Below are positions 35,616 through 43,667 of a stretch of 64,000 nucleotides of DNA, in pieces. Both the position numbers and the translations under genes were made by a program. This DNA comes from an uncultured Saprospiraceae bacterium (lineage in GTDB: Bacteria > Bacteroidota > Bacteroidia > Chitinophagales > Saprospiraceae), in NCBI GenBank assembly GCA_937872385.1, contig CALMSO010000091.1:1-64000 (forward strand). Direction: 5' to 3'. Numbering within the stretch: the first letter of the stretch is position 1; each line of letters opens with the position of its first letter. Below the pieces are notes generated by a model. It was not told where the DNA came from. It did not search any database and saw only the letters and a list, made by a program, of their open reading frames with translations.

Positions 35616-37286
35616 TCACACCTCTGCCAAATACTCATGCACAAACTTGATGGCCATTGCACCTTCGCCTACGGCCGAAGCTACTCGATTCATGGCGCCG
35701 GAGCGCACATCGCCCGCAGCAAACACACCAGGAATGCCGGTTTCGAGCAAAAAAGGCTCGCGCTCTAAAGGCCACGTTCGCTTGAAAGCATCGTACAAAA
35801 CGAGGTCGCGGCCGGTGAGTAAATAGCCCTTGCCGTCGCGGATGAGGCTTTCGCCCAGCCAGTCGGTAGCGGGGCGCGCACCGATGAAGATGAAAAGCGC
35901 ATCGGCAGGAGTTTCGTAAGTGCTACCGTCTTCCATGTTTCGGATGATTAACTTTTGCAAGTATGCCTCGCCACAAGCCTCCACTACCTCACGCTTGCCC
36001 AGCACTTCGATATTGGGCAGGGCATTGATTTGGTCAATAAGATAGGAAGACATAGTGCTGCTGAGGTCTTCTTTCCGAATCAGAATGGTCACTTTGTTTG
36101 CAAATTGCGACAAATACACCGCGCCCTGTCCGGCAGAATTGCCACCCCCAACGACGAACACCTGCTTATTGCGACAAGCATTGGCCTCGGTCATGGCTGC
36201 GCCATAATAGACACCTGCCCCGGTAAACTTGTCAAGGCCGGTGGCCAGCAAGCGCCGGTAGTCCACACCAGTTGTAATGATAATGCTTTTCGCGGTGAGC
36301 TGCTTGCCATCGCCAAGCGTGATCATCTTGTACTGCCCGTCGGTTTCGATGCGGGCAACCTCCTGAGGCGAGAGAAATTCTACACCAAAGCGCGTGGCCT
36401 GCGTGATAGCGCGATGCGAAAGGTCGGCGCCGCTCAGTCCTTTCGGAAAACCGAGATAGTTTTCAATACGCGAGCTGGTGCCTGCCTGCCCGCCAGGCGC
36501 GCGCTTCTCGATGAGCAGGGTTTTCAAGCCCTCCGAGCCGCCATAAACAGCCGCCGCCAGCCCCGCAGGCCCGGCACCAATGATGACTACGTCGTAAAGG
36601 TCGGATTTGGCATTGGCATTAAGCCCAATATATGCGCCGAGGTCGCGCGGGGCAGGTGCTTTGAGCCAACTACCGTCTTCAAAAAATACGACGGGTAGGT
36701 CTTTGCGTTGCAATTGGTGCAAATCGAGCAATTCTTGTGCTTTAGGATTGGCATCAATATCCAACCACTGATAGGGGCGCAGGTTGCCAGCCAGAAAATC
36801 CTTAATAGCGTGCGATTGCGGCGCGTATTGATACCCGACTACTCTGATGCCTCGAAATTCGGGACGGTAGCTCTGGTGCCAGTCGTCGAGTAGGTCATTC
36901 AGTACCGGGTACAATTTTTCCGTAGGCGGATCCCAGGGCTTCATGAGGTAAAAATCGAGTTGCACATCATTAATTGCCTTGATGGCAGCGTCTGTGTCAG
37001 AATAAGCGGTAAGCAGCACGCGCTTGGCCTCCGGATAAATCGCTTTGGCTTTTTCTAAAAAAGCAACGCCTTCCATTTCCGGCATTCGCTGGTCAGAGAG
37101 CAGCAGCGCCACGACTTCGCCTTTTTTCCGGAGTTCGGGCAGAGTGACCAGCGCTTCCTCAGCGGAATGGGTGCTGATAATGCGATATTCGTTTTTGAAA
37201 GCCTGCCGAAGGTCTGTTTTCAATGAGCGCAGCACTTGCAGGTCGTCATCTACCGATAGAATGATGGGTTTTTTATCCTCAGCCAT
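35616..37286 (-). CDS. Response regulator fused to a thioredoxin-reductase-like flavoprotein
   Basis: 556 residues in three parts. Receiver (1-125) with DDD at 13-15 and phospho-acceptor Asp65 (LLLSDQRMPE). A degenerate thioredoxin/glutaredoxin-like domain (about 145-228) with no CxxC (YQYAPQSHAIKDFL). A two-Rossmann FAD/NAD(P) domain (231-556) with GAGPAG (237-242), GGGNSAG and GVFAAGDVRSGAMN. At the place of the TrxR redox pair (CATC) it has AMTEANACRN with only one Cys, so a normal disulfide relay seems impossible. It follows the histidine kinase gene by 112 nt; phosphorylation probably controls flavoprotein chemistry directly instead of transcription. Confidence 0.9.
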   Translation of the reverse strand: MAEDKKPIILSVDDDLQVLRSLKTDLRQAFKNEYRIISTHSAEEALVTLPELRKKGEVVALLLSDQRMPEMEGVAFLEKAKAIYPEAKRVLLTAYSDTDAAIKAINDVQLDFYLMKPWDPPTEKLYPVLNDLLDDWHQSYRPEFRGIRVVGYQYAPQSHAIKDFLAGNLRPYQWLDIDANPKAQELLDLHQLQRKDLPVVFFEDGSWLKAPAPRDLGAYIGLNANAKSDLYDVVIIGAGPAGLAAAVYGGSEGLKTLLIEKRAPGGQAGTSSRIENYLGFPKGLSGADLSHRAITQATRFGVEFLSPQEVARIETDGQYKMITLGDGKQLTAKSIIITTGVDYRRLLATGLDKFTGAGVYYGAAMTEANACRNKQVFVVGGGNSAGQGAVYLSQFANKVTILIRKEDLSSTMSSYLIDQINALPNIEVLGKREVVEACGEAYLQKLIIRNMEDGSTYETPADALFIFIGARPATDWLGESLIRDGKGYLLTGRDLVLYDAFKRTWPLEREPFLLETGIPGVFAAGDVRSGAMNRVASAVGEGAMAIKFVHEYLAEV

Positions 37287-37398
37287 GGTTGGGTGTCCTT
37301 TTTTGCTATATTAGTTCTTTTTTACAATAGTCAATTGATTGAAAAGTATTTAAAATTCAGGCGGTCAGTATTTTATGAATTATATTTCGCAATATTAT

Positions 37399-38823
37399 TT
37401 ATTCTTTATGGGCATTCAAATGTACGGGCAAGCACACCGTGAAGGTGGTCTCGCCGGGGCGGGAGCTTACGTCCAAAGAGCCTTTGTGCCGATCCACAAT
37501 TTTTTTAACAATATCTAAGCCCATGCCGCTGCCTTCGCCGATGGCTTTGGTGGTGTAAAAAGGGTCAAAAATTCGGGTCAGGTCTTCTTCCGAAATGCCG
37601 GAGCCATTATCGGTAATTTCTACCGAAACGAAGCGGTGATTGGCGGAAGCCGCTATGCGCAACTGGCCGTCTTCGGGCATGGCGTCAATGGCGTTGTCCA
37701 ACAGATTGGTCCAAACCTGATTCAATTCGCCTGGATTGGCGATGACTTTCGGCAGCTCTAATGCAAAATGCTCTTCCACCTGGATGCGTTTTTGCCGCAG
37801 TTTGTGCCGCAGCATGGTCAAGGTATTGCGTACGCCTTCATAGACTTCGGTGGGTTCGCTGGCGCCGCCGCGATCCATGTGCGAATAAGATTTGACGGCT
37901 TTCACCAATGAGGCAATGCGCTCGGCAGATTCCTTGATTTCAACCACTAATTTTTCAATACTGAGCGAGCTTTCTATCCAGCGGAGGATAGCCGTGAGGT
38001 GCTGCCCGTTGACAATATTGGATATCGCCTCAAGGTCGCCGATGGCAAAGCCGCAATCCACAAGGGTTTCAGCAATTTCTTCACTATTGCCAATGTTCTT
38101 ATCGTCGAGCCAATCCAGCAGATCATCTTTTCGGGCTTCATGCTCCAGTAAGGAGAGCTTGACCTCCGAGGCACTGGCTATTTTGGCAAATAAGATAGCA
38201 TTGACGGCGTCGGTTTGCTCTGGCGTAATGCGCATGGTTATTACACTTTTGAACCGTTCAGGCGTTTGATGCTGGCGTTTGTACAATTCGTCGGCACTGC
38301 GCACCATGGCGGAGGCAGGGTTGTTCAATTCATGTGCCAGCCCGGCGGAGATTTTACCGAGGGCAATCAGCTTTTCATTTTGCGAACGCAATTGGGTATA
38401 GCTGCGCACCCGATCGCTCATAACTGCTACCAGCGCTTGTGTCATCTCGTAGCTTACGCTTGCCATTTCGGTGAAAAACTGCCGATGCAACGCCAGTACA
38501 TAGCAAGGACGCAGCACCCGGCCGTCGGCGCCGGCTTCTTTCATCCGTGAAAAGGGCAAAACGCCAGTGATGTCGCCGGTTTCCCAAGAGCCGCCGATAC
38601 GAATTTCGCCTTGTTGTATAAATTCAACCAGACACTCGCCTTCCATGATAATCAACATAACATCGGAAGGGTCGCCTGTTTTAAATAAATATTCGTCTAA
38701 ATCATAAAACCGGTACTCGGAGCGCTCAATTAGCCATTGTAAAGGAGCTTCCGGCAAACCGCTAAAAGCTTCAAAAGCTTGTAGGCGTGCTAATAGATCG
38801 GGGGTTTTAGCAATTATTTTCAT
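37399..38823 (-). CDS. Histidine kinase with N-terminal cyclic-nucleotide-binding-like domain
   Basis: 474 residues from the ATG at 38823 (an ATG at 38856 is also possible). Residues about 10-140 form a cNMP-binding-like beta-roll (YRFYDLDEYLFKTGDPSDVMLIIMEGE), then a HisKA domain with His164 (SAGLAHELNNPASAM), and a HATPase domain (TNLLDNAIDAMPEDG, DNGSGISEEDLTRIFDPFYTT, GSGMGLDIVKKIV). There is no membrane segment, so sensing is cytoplasmic. Together with the downstream fused receiver-flavoprotein it forms a two-component pair, an arrangement known from other bacteria. The phosphate-binding Arg of a true cAMP site is not evident, so the ligand is open. Confidence 0.9.
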   Translation of the reverse strand: MKIIAKTPDLLARLQAFEAFSGLPEAPLQWLIERSEYRFYDLDEYLFKTGDPSDVMLIIMEGECLVEFIQQGEIRIGGSWETGDITGVLPFSRMKEAGADGRVLRPCYVLALHRQFFTEMASVSYEMTQALVAVMSDRVRSYTQLRSQNEKLIALGKISAGLAHELNNPASAMVRSADELYKRQHQTPERFKSVITMRITPEQTDAVNAILFAKIASASEVKLSLLEHEARKDDLLDWLDDKNIGNSEEIAETLVDCGFAIGDLEAISNIVNGQHLTAILRWIESSLSIEKLVVEIKESAERIASLVKAVKSYSHMDRGGASEPTEVYEGVRNTLTMLRHKLRQKRIQVEEHFALELPKVIANPGELNQVWTNLLDNAIDAMPEDGQLRIAASANHRFVSVEITDNGSGISEEDLTRIFDPFYTTKAIGEGSGMGLDIVKKIVDRHKGSLDVSSRPGETTFTVCLPVHLNAHKE

Positions 38824-38937
38824 AGCTTCGGTATGCTTTGCTTTGAGGTGTATCAATCATTATTGAAAAAGATATACCAGCAATACATTTTTAGCCCCCA
38901 GAAGGTTGAATCCTGCTCTTGACCCCAAAACCGAAGA

Positions 38938-38967
38938 CCCACCCCGCCGCACAAGCGACGGATTGGG
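38938..38967 (-). terminator. GC hairpin downstream of the ssb pair
   Basis: CCGCCGC / GCGACGG with one mismatch and ACAA loop, extended by CCCA / TGGG. It lies 31 nt after the stop of the second ssb gene on the minus strand. The T-run is short (GGTTTTGG), so strength is uncertain. Its sequence resembles the hairpin at 23556-23585. Confidence 0.4.
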
Positions 38968-38997
38968 CCTCGATATGTAGCAGTAAGTAAAGCCAAA

Positions 38998-39327
38998 CTA
39001 ACTCAGCAAGGTAAATTCATTAACCAAGATTTCCGAAACGGAGCGTTGCACTCCGTCCTTGTCCTGATAATTACGATAGGTCAGCTTGCCGCGAACGGCT
39101 ACTTCCTTACCTTTTTTCAAAAGGTTATTCATCAATTCGGCAGTTTTGCCCCAGGCTACTAAGTTGTGCCACTGGGTTTCGGTTATTTTATCACCTTTCT
39201 GATTTTTATAGATTTCATTGGTAGCCAATGATAGCCGTGCTACCCACGATCCATTAGGCAATTGGCGTAGCTCTGGGTCTTTGCCCAGATTACCGATTAG
39301 CGTGACGCTATTTCTGATTCCATTCAT
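38998..39327 (-). CDS. ssb: Single-stranded DNA-binding protein, short paralogue B
   Basis: 109 residues covering only the OB fold: RNSVTLIGNLGKDPELR at the start, TQWHNLVAWGKTAELM in the middle and KKGKEVAVRGKLTYRNY near the end are typical SSB blocks. It stops at VNEFTLLS with none of the Gly/Pro-rich linker or acidic DDDIPF-like tail that recruits partners in housekeeping SSB. About half of its residues match the 109-residue gene just upstream (39406-39735), and the two align without gaps, so this is a tandem duplication. Probably a secondary SSB; the main ssb should be elsewhere. Confidence 0.92.
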   Translation of the reverse strand: MNGIRNSVTLIGNLGKDPELRQLPNGSWVARLSLATNEIYKNQKGDKITETQWHNLVAWGKTAELMNNLLKKGKEVAVRGKLTYRNYQDKDGVQRSVSEILVNEFTLLS

Positions 39328-39405
39328 AATGGTTGTATTTTTTGCATTTTATTCTAAAAAAACGTGTTTGTCGCTGTTTATCAATATGTTGCTTGATGGC
39401 ATTGC

Positions 39406-39735
39406 TCAATGCAGCAGCATAAATTCACTGACCACTACCTCCGAGAGATACTTCGTCTGTCCGTTGTCGTCTTCATACGTACGGTGCGTGAGCTTGCCCT
39501 GCACGGCTACTTCCTTACCTTTTTTGCAAAGCACCTGCATCATTTCCGCGAGCTTGCCCCAGCCCACCAACTGATGCCATTGCACGTCCACTACCTTTTC
39601 GCCTTTGCTGTTGTGAAAAACTTCTTTTGTAGCAATAGACACCCGCGCCAGGGTATTGCCATTGTCGAAAGTTTTGAATTCTGCATCCTTGCCCAGATGC
39701 CCAATCAGTTGCACTTTGTTTCGTAAATTGTTCAT
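39406..39735 (-). CDS. ssb: Single-stranded DNA-binding protein, short paralogue A
   Basis: 109 residues, OB fold only (RNKVQLIGHLGKDAEFK, VQWHQLVGWGKLAEMM, KKGKEVAVQGKLTHRTY), ending SEFMLLH without an acidic tail. First gene of the ssb pair, 78 nt before paralogue B. A 10-bp-phased repeat lies 75-140 nt upstream, which may be its control region. Lack of the interaction tail means it could bind ssDNA without recruiting the repair and replication partners of full-length SSB, as in some competence- or plasmid-linked SSBs. Confidence 0.92.
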   Translation of the reverse strand: MNNLRNKVQLIGHLGKDAEFKTFDNGNTLARVSIATKEVFHNSKGEKVVDVQWHQLVGWGKLAEMMQVLCKKGKEVAVQGKLTHRTYEDDNGQTKYLSEVVVSEFMLLH

Positions 39736-39809
39736 GACACAAAAAATTTTAACGTTATCAAATCGAAATAATCATCGCTGCAAAGTTGTAGGTAAGGCTG
39801 CGAATTAGT

Positions 39810-39873
39810 CGTTTAATAAACGTTTAATGCCGTTTGTAGTCGTTTGTAAACGTTTGTAGCCGTTTGTAAACGG
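39810..39873 (-). promoter_or_regulatory. 10-bp phased CGTTTGTARN repeat upstream of the ssb pair
   Basis: Six CGTTT units begin at 39810, 39821, 39831, 39841, 39851 and 39861, five of them at exactly 10-nt spacing (CGTTTGTAGT, CGTTTGTAAA, CGTTTGTAGC, CGTTTGTAAA), then CGG. Each CGTTTGTAAACG also forms a CGTTT-N2-AAACG inverted repeat. One unit per helical turn points to a cooperative operator, probably for the ssb genes, though it also lies behind the methyltransferase stop (39950). Confidence 0.6.
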
Positions 39874-39949
39874 ATAATATGATTGAAAATCAACGACTTG
39901 TACGAATTTTGGCTTTGATGCCTTGCAATACACATTTCTGCAAAAAAAA

Positions 39950-40621
39950 TCAGACCGGTGAGAGTTCATAGATGTGTACCTCCACAGGTAGGCGGCTGTG
40001 GTGCATCGTCACGGCATAGGAGTGTTGCTTCATTTGAAAGCCTTGCTGCGGTAAATTGGCAAAAAAATCGGTGGCGATGGGGCGACCAGGATCACTAACG
40101 AGTACGCGGCCGCCGGGGCGACAAAGCGCGCGAAATGCAGCGGGCAGATGCTCAAAAAACCTTTGCTCATAAGCAATATCGGCGGCAAGGACAAGGTCGG
40201 CAGCCAGTTCAGGCAATGGATTTCTCCAGTCCATGAGCTGATACCGAGCAGGCTCCACATTATTCAATTTCCAATTGCGACAAGCAAAATCCAGCGCTTC
40301 CGGCAGGTAGTCGGTCAATGTAACTTGCGCGCCCAATCTGCCAGCGACGATGCCCGGCAGCCCCAGTCCACAGCCGATTTCGAGCACTTGCATGCCCGCC
40401 TGAATGGCACCCGATAAGACCAAGTAGCGGCTCAAGCCAACGGCCGCAGGCCATAGCTCCGCCCAGTACGGGATGCGCTCGTCTTGCACATCGGTGTGCG
40501 TATCGCCTTTGGCGAGCAGTGCTTCCAGCAGCTCGTCCACGTTGGTCACTTGCCATAGTTGTATGGCAATGCCTTCGATGTTTAATGCAACCGGCTGGAT
40601 GTGATAATCGGACACTGGCAT
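39950..40621 (-). CDS. SAM-dependent methyltransferase (METTL/ETFB-methyltransferase-like)
   Basis: 223 residues. SAM motif I is LEIGCGLGLPGIVAGRLGA (about 80-98), motif II region VTLTDYLPEAL, and the ADLVLAADIAYE segment is typical of the METTL21/ETFBKMT-like seven-beta-strand family, which often methylates protein lysines. The N-terminal PYWAELWPAAVGLSRYL is also characteristic of that group. It starts 26 nt downstream of purB on the same strand and is likely co-transcribed with it. Target protein unknown. Confidence 0.85.
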   Translation of the reverse strand: MPVSDYHIQPVALNIEGIAIQLWQVTNVDELLEALLAKGDTHTDVQDERIPYWAELWPAAVGLSRYLVLSGAIQAGMQVLEIGCGLGLPGIVAGRLGAQVTLTDYLPEALDFACRNWKLNNVEPARYQLMDWRNPLPELAADLVLAADIAYEQRFFEHLPAAFRALCRPGGRVLVSDPGRPIATDFFANLPQQGFQMKQHSYAVTMHHSRLPVEVHIYELSPV

Positions 40622-40647
40622 GGATATTGGCTGTTGAAAATTTTTTC

Positions 40648-41985
40648 CTATTCGACCCGACCGATGTAATTGTGCGGCGTAATCTGCCGGAGTTCTTCCC
40701 GGACAGCTGCTTCAACCGGCAATTGATCAATAAATTCATGTATATCGAACTGACTCACATAGCTTTTGCCACGCGTAAGTGCTTTGAGCGCTTCGTAAGG
40801 TTGTGGGTAGCCTTCGCGGCGCAGGATGCTTTGAATGGCTTCGGCTATCACCAGCCAGTTTTGCTCTAAGTCTTCGCGCAGTTTGTGTTCATTGAGTACT
40901 AACTTATCCATGCCTTTCAGCATGGATTTGAAGGCAAGCACCGTATGCGCCACAGGCACGCCGACATTGCGCAGCACGGTGCTGTCGGTCAGGTCGCGTT
41001 GCAAGCGCGAAACAGGCAATTTTTCTGCGAGATGCGCAAACAAAGCGTTGGCGAGGCCCAAGTTGCCTTCTGCATTTTCAAAATCAATTGGATTGACCTT
41101 GTGCGGCATAGCCGAAGAACCCACTTCGTGCGCGACGGTTTTTTGCTTGAAATATTCCATGGAAATATACGTCCAGATGTCGCGGCAGAAGTCAATCAGA
41201 ATAGTATTGATGCGGCCCAGCGCCTGAAAAAGCGCGGCGAGATTGTCATAATGCTCGATTTGGGTGGTCGGGTGGGAGCGCTCCAGCCCGAGGTCATTGC
41301 GTAGAAAATCATGGGCAAAACGGTGCCAATCGAAGTCGGGATAAGTCACGTAGTGGGCGTTCATATTGCCAGTAGCTCCGCCAAATTTAGCGCTGTCGGG
41401 TATGTTGTTCAGTTGTTCCAATTGCACTTGCAAACGCTGCACAAAGACCTTGATTTCCTTGCCAACGGTGGTAGGCGAAGCGGGTTGTCCGTGCGTATGC
41501 GCCAGCATGGGGATGCCCGTCCAGGCGCGCGCGCGGTCGTCGAGGGTCTGAATCAGCCGCTGTAGCAAGGGCAGATATACCCGCCCGATGGCGTCCTTGA
41601 GCAGCAGCGGAATGGCGGTATTGTTAATATCCTGCGAGGTAAGTCCGAAGTGGATAAATTCTTTGTACGCGGATAGACCCAGTTCGTCAAACCGCTCTTT
41701 TAGAAAATATTCTACCGCTTTTACATCGTGATTGGTGATTTTTTCAATAGCTTTAATAGCTTCGGCCTGCGGCAGGTCGAATTGCTCAAGCAGCGCGCTT
41801 ACAGCATCTAATTGCTGGTCGCTAATACCTTCGAGTTGGGGTAGGGGTATGCGGGCCAAGGCCACGAAATAACGCACCTCCACCGCCACCCGGTATTTGA
41901 TGAGGGCAAATTCGGTGAAAAATTCGCTTAATTCCTGTACTTTGTCCCGATAACGTCCATCAATAGGGGAAATAGCCGTCAGCAT
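40648..41985 (-). CDS. purB: Adenylosuccinate lyase
   Basis: Purine biosynthesis enzyme that eliminates fumarate from SAICAR and from adenylosuccinate (two steps of the pathway), acting as a homotetramer. 445 residues; the superfamily signature GSSAMPHKVNPIDFENAEGN is intact, as are MLTAISPIDGRYRDKV at the N-terminus and the catalytic TSQDINNTA segment. The long form starting with SPIDGRY belongs to the E. coli-like PurB subgroup. It leads a transcript with the methyltransferase. Confidence 0.97.
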   Translation of the reverse strand: MLTAISPIDGRYRDKVQELSEFFTEFALIKYRVAVEVRYFVALARIPLPQLEGISDQQLDAVSALLEQFDLPQAEAIKAIEKITNHDVKAVEYFLKERFDELGLSAYKEFIHFGLTSQDINNTAIPLLLKDAIGRVYLPLLQRLIQTLDDRARAWTGIPMLAHTHGQPASPTTVGKEIKVFVQRLQVQLEQLNNIPDSAKFGGATGNMNAHYVTYPDFDWHRFAHDFLRNDLGLERSHPTTQIEHYDNLAALFQALGRINTILIDFCRDIWTYISMEYFKQKTVAHEVGSSAMPHKVNPIDFENAEGNLGLANALFAHLAEKLPVSRLQRDLTDSTVLRNVGVPVAHTVLAFKSMLKGMDKLVLNEHKLREDLEQNWLVIAEAIQSILRREGYPQPYEALKALTRGKSYVSQFDIHEFIDQLPVEAAVREELRQITPHNYIGRVE

Positions 41986-42001
41986 AAAGATTTTTTTTGG
42001 G

Positions 42002-42009
42002 CAAATTTA
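42002..42009 (-). promoter_or_regulatory. Predicted -7 box for purB
   Basis: TAAATTTG on the minus strand (TAnnTTTG), 17 nt upstream of the purB ATG. A -33 TTTG at the right distance is not evident. Confidence 0.4.
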
Positions 42010-42063
42010 AAACCAAAACACAGCCCGTGTCTAAATTTACAATAAAAAACAGCGCAAGCACCC

Positions 42064-42753
42064 ATGAAATTAAAAAAATTGCAACAATACCTTCCGGAGT
42101 TCGTCTATGGCGGCATTGATGGCTCGGTGACTACCTTTGCGGTGGTGGCGGGCGCTACGGGCGCGCATTTAGAAAGTTCGGTGGTCATTATTCTAGGCTT
42201 TGCCAATTTGATTGCTGATGGTTTCTCGATGTCGGTGGGCAGCTATCTGTCGCACAAATCCACCCAGCACCAGTACGAAAAGCACCGCAGGGCAGAATAC
42301 CACGAAGTAAAGTACAATCCGGAAGAAGGGCGGGACGAAATTCGAGCGATTTACAAAGAGAAAGGCTTCGAGGAGCCGCTGCTGGGGCAAATTGTCACGC
42401 ACATCACCGCCGACCGGGAGCTTTGGGTGGAAACCATGATGAAGGAAGAATTGGAAATGGTGCCTGCCGGCAAGTCGCCTTTTTCGATGGGGCTGGCTAC
42501 CTTTGTTTCTTTCAACATCGTGGGCTTGATACCGCTGTTGGTTTATGTGCTCGATTATATTCACGATTTGGGGCTGAATCTTTTTCTCTGGTCGGCGGCA
42601 TTTACTACGGTAGCTTTTATCGTTATTGGCGTGTTGAAAAGCTATATCAACGAGCGAAGCATTAGCCGGGGCATCGCCGAGACGCTGTCGCTGGGCGTCA
42701 TTGCTGCTATTTTAGCCTACGCGGTAGGGGATTTGCTGAAGCATATTTTTTAG
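42064..42753 (+). CDS. VIT1/CCC1-family transporter
   Basis: 229 residues with five predicted TM helices. Family motifs: PEFVYGGIDGSVTTFAVVAG at the N-terminus, NLIADGFSMSVGSYLS (the metal-site helix), then an acidic cytoplasmic loop (KYNPEEGRDEIRAIYKEKGF ... LWVETMMKEELEM) that binds metal in plant VIT1, and ETLSLGVIAAILAYAVGDLL at the end. Likely moves Fe2+ or Mn2+ out of the cytoplasm. Divergent from purB, 78 nt apart; both promoters must overlap. Confidence 0.88.
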   Translation: MKLKKLQQYLPEFVYGGIDGSVTTFAVVAGATGAHLESSVVIILGFANLIADGFSMSVGSYLSHKSTQHQYEKHRRAEYHEVKYNPEEGRDEIRAIYKEKGFEEPLLGQIVTHITADRELWVETMMKEELEMVPAGKSPFSMGLATFVSFNIVGLIPLLVYVLDYIHDLGLNLFLWSAAFTTVAFIVIGVLKSYINERSISRGIAETLSLGVIAAILAYAVGDLLKHIF

Positions 42754-42984
42754 AATACCAGGGTGCCTTTTACCGTCAGGAGGTATTTTGTTATGCACCT
42801 TTTCAGTAAAAAGGTATGATATTGTTTTACAAAAGTATGAAATTGAGCATAGTTGTTCGTAAAAAATTGATTTTAAAGCGTTTGAAAAATAAAAAAACCT
42901 TATTGTAGCGGTGTTATGTAAAGCTGAACTTTTCACACCATCGCTTGTTGTACAACATACTTGCAATACAACATTCCATTTGAT

Positions 42985-43524
42985 ATGTCATTAGTTGTCA
43001 ATGTAGATGCCGAAATATTAGAGCAAATGGTAGCCAATACGGGCCAAACCGTGCAGGAGATGTCGCTTGTGCAGCCCGTTATGTTGGTTTTTTTGCGCCA
43101 TTTCGGTTGTACTTTTTGTCGAGAAGCCCTATCGGATATTGCCAAACGCCGAAAGGAAATTGAAAAAACAGGTGCGCGCCTCGTTTTTGTACACATGACG
43201 GACAACGAGGTAGCCGATCGCTATTTCAATCGCTATAATTTGGCGGGCGCTATCCATATCAGCGATCCAGAATGTCATTATTATGCTGCCTTTGGATTGG
43301 TAAAAGGTAATTTTACACAGTTGTTTGGGTTGCACTTTTTCATCAGAGGCTTCCAAGCGGGCATACTCGAAGGGCACGGCTCCGGCAAATTGCTGGGCGA
43401 TGGCTTCCAGATGCCAGGCATTTTTGTAGTGCAAGATGGCGAAATCAAGGAGAGCTTTATTCATAAATTAGTCTCCGACCGGCCCGACTACCTCGAGCTG
43501 GCTAAATGTTGCGCCATTCCATAA
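42985..43524 (+). CDS. SelL/AhpC-TSA-like thioredoxin-fold redox protein
   Basis: 179 residues from the ATG at 42985. The active site FLRHFGCTFCREAL has Cys42 and Cys45 (CxxC) where SelL homologues carry a UxxU or CxxC pair. Thioredoxin-fold strands follow (ARLVFVHMTDNEVADRYF, FGLVKGNFTQLFGL, MPGIFVVQDGEIKESF). No signal peptide, so a cytoplasmic reductase or peroxiredoxin-like enzyme. The end CCAIP may carry extra metal or redox Cys. A 17-nt duplication spans the stop codon. Confidence 0.85.
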   Translation: MSLVVNVDAEILEQMVANTGQTVQEMSLVQPVMLVFLRHFGCTFCREALSDIAKRRKEIEKTGARLVFVHMTDNEVADRYFNRYNLAGAIHISDPECHYYAAFGLVKGNFTQLFGLHFFIRGFQAGILEGHGSGKLLGDGFQMPGIFVVQDGEIKESFIHKLVSDRPDYLELAKCCAIP

Positions 43525-43543
43525 GCTGCGCCATTCCATAAGC
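43510..43543. repeat. Perfect 17-nt tandem duplication across a stop codon
   Basis: TGCGCCATTCCATAAGC occurs twice without a gap (43510-43526 and 43527-43543). The first copy holds the stop codon of the SelL-like gene, so the duplication leaves the protein unchanged. Recent replication slippage is the likely cause. Confidence 0.9.
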
Positions 43544-43575
43544 AGTCATCAAACAAAAATATACTTTAACTTGCC

Positions 43576-43608
43576 ACGCCTTGAACTTTCTTCAGGGCGT
43601 TTTTATTT
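43576..43608 (+). terminator. Rho-independent terminator after the SelL-like gene
   Basis: ACGCCTTGAA / TTCAGGGCGT (10-bp stem with one G-T wobble, CTTTC loop) followed by TTTTATTT. Lies 52 nt after the stop codon. Confidence 0.8.
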
Positions 43609-43667
43609 GTATAAATGAGATACGCGAAACGGCTGCGGCCCAGTGCTTACATTATAAAGAATGGATT

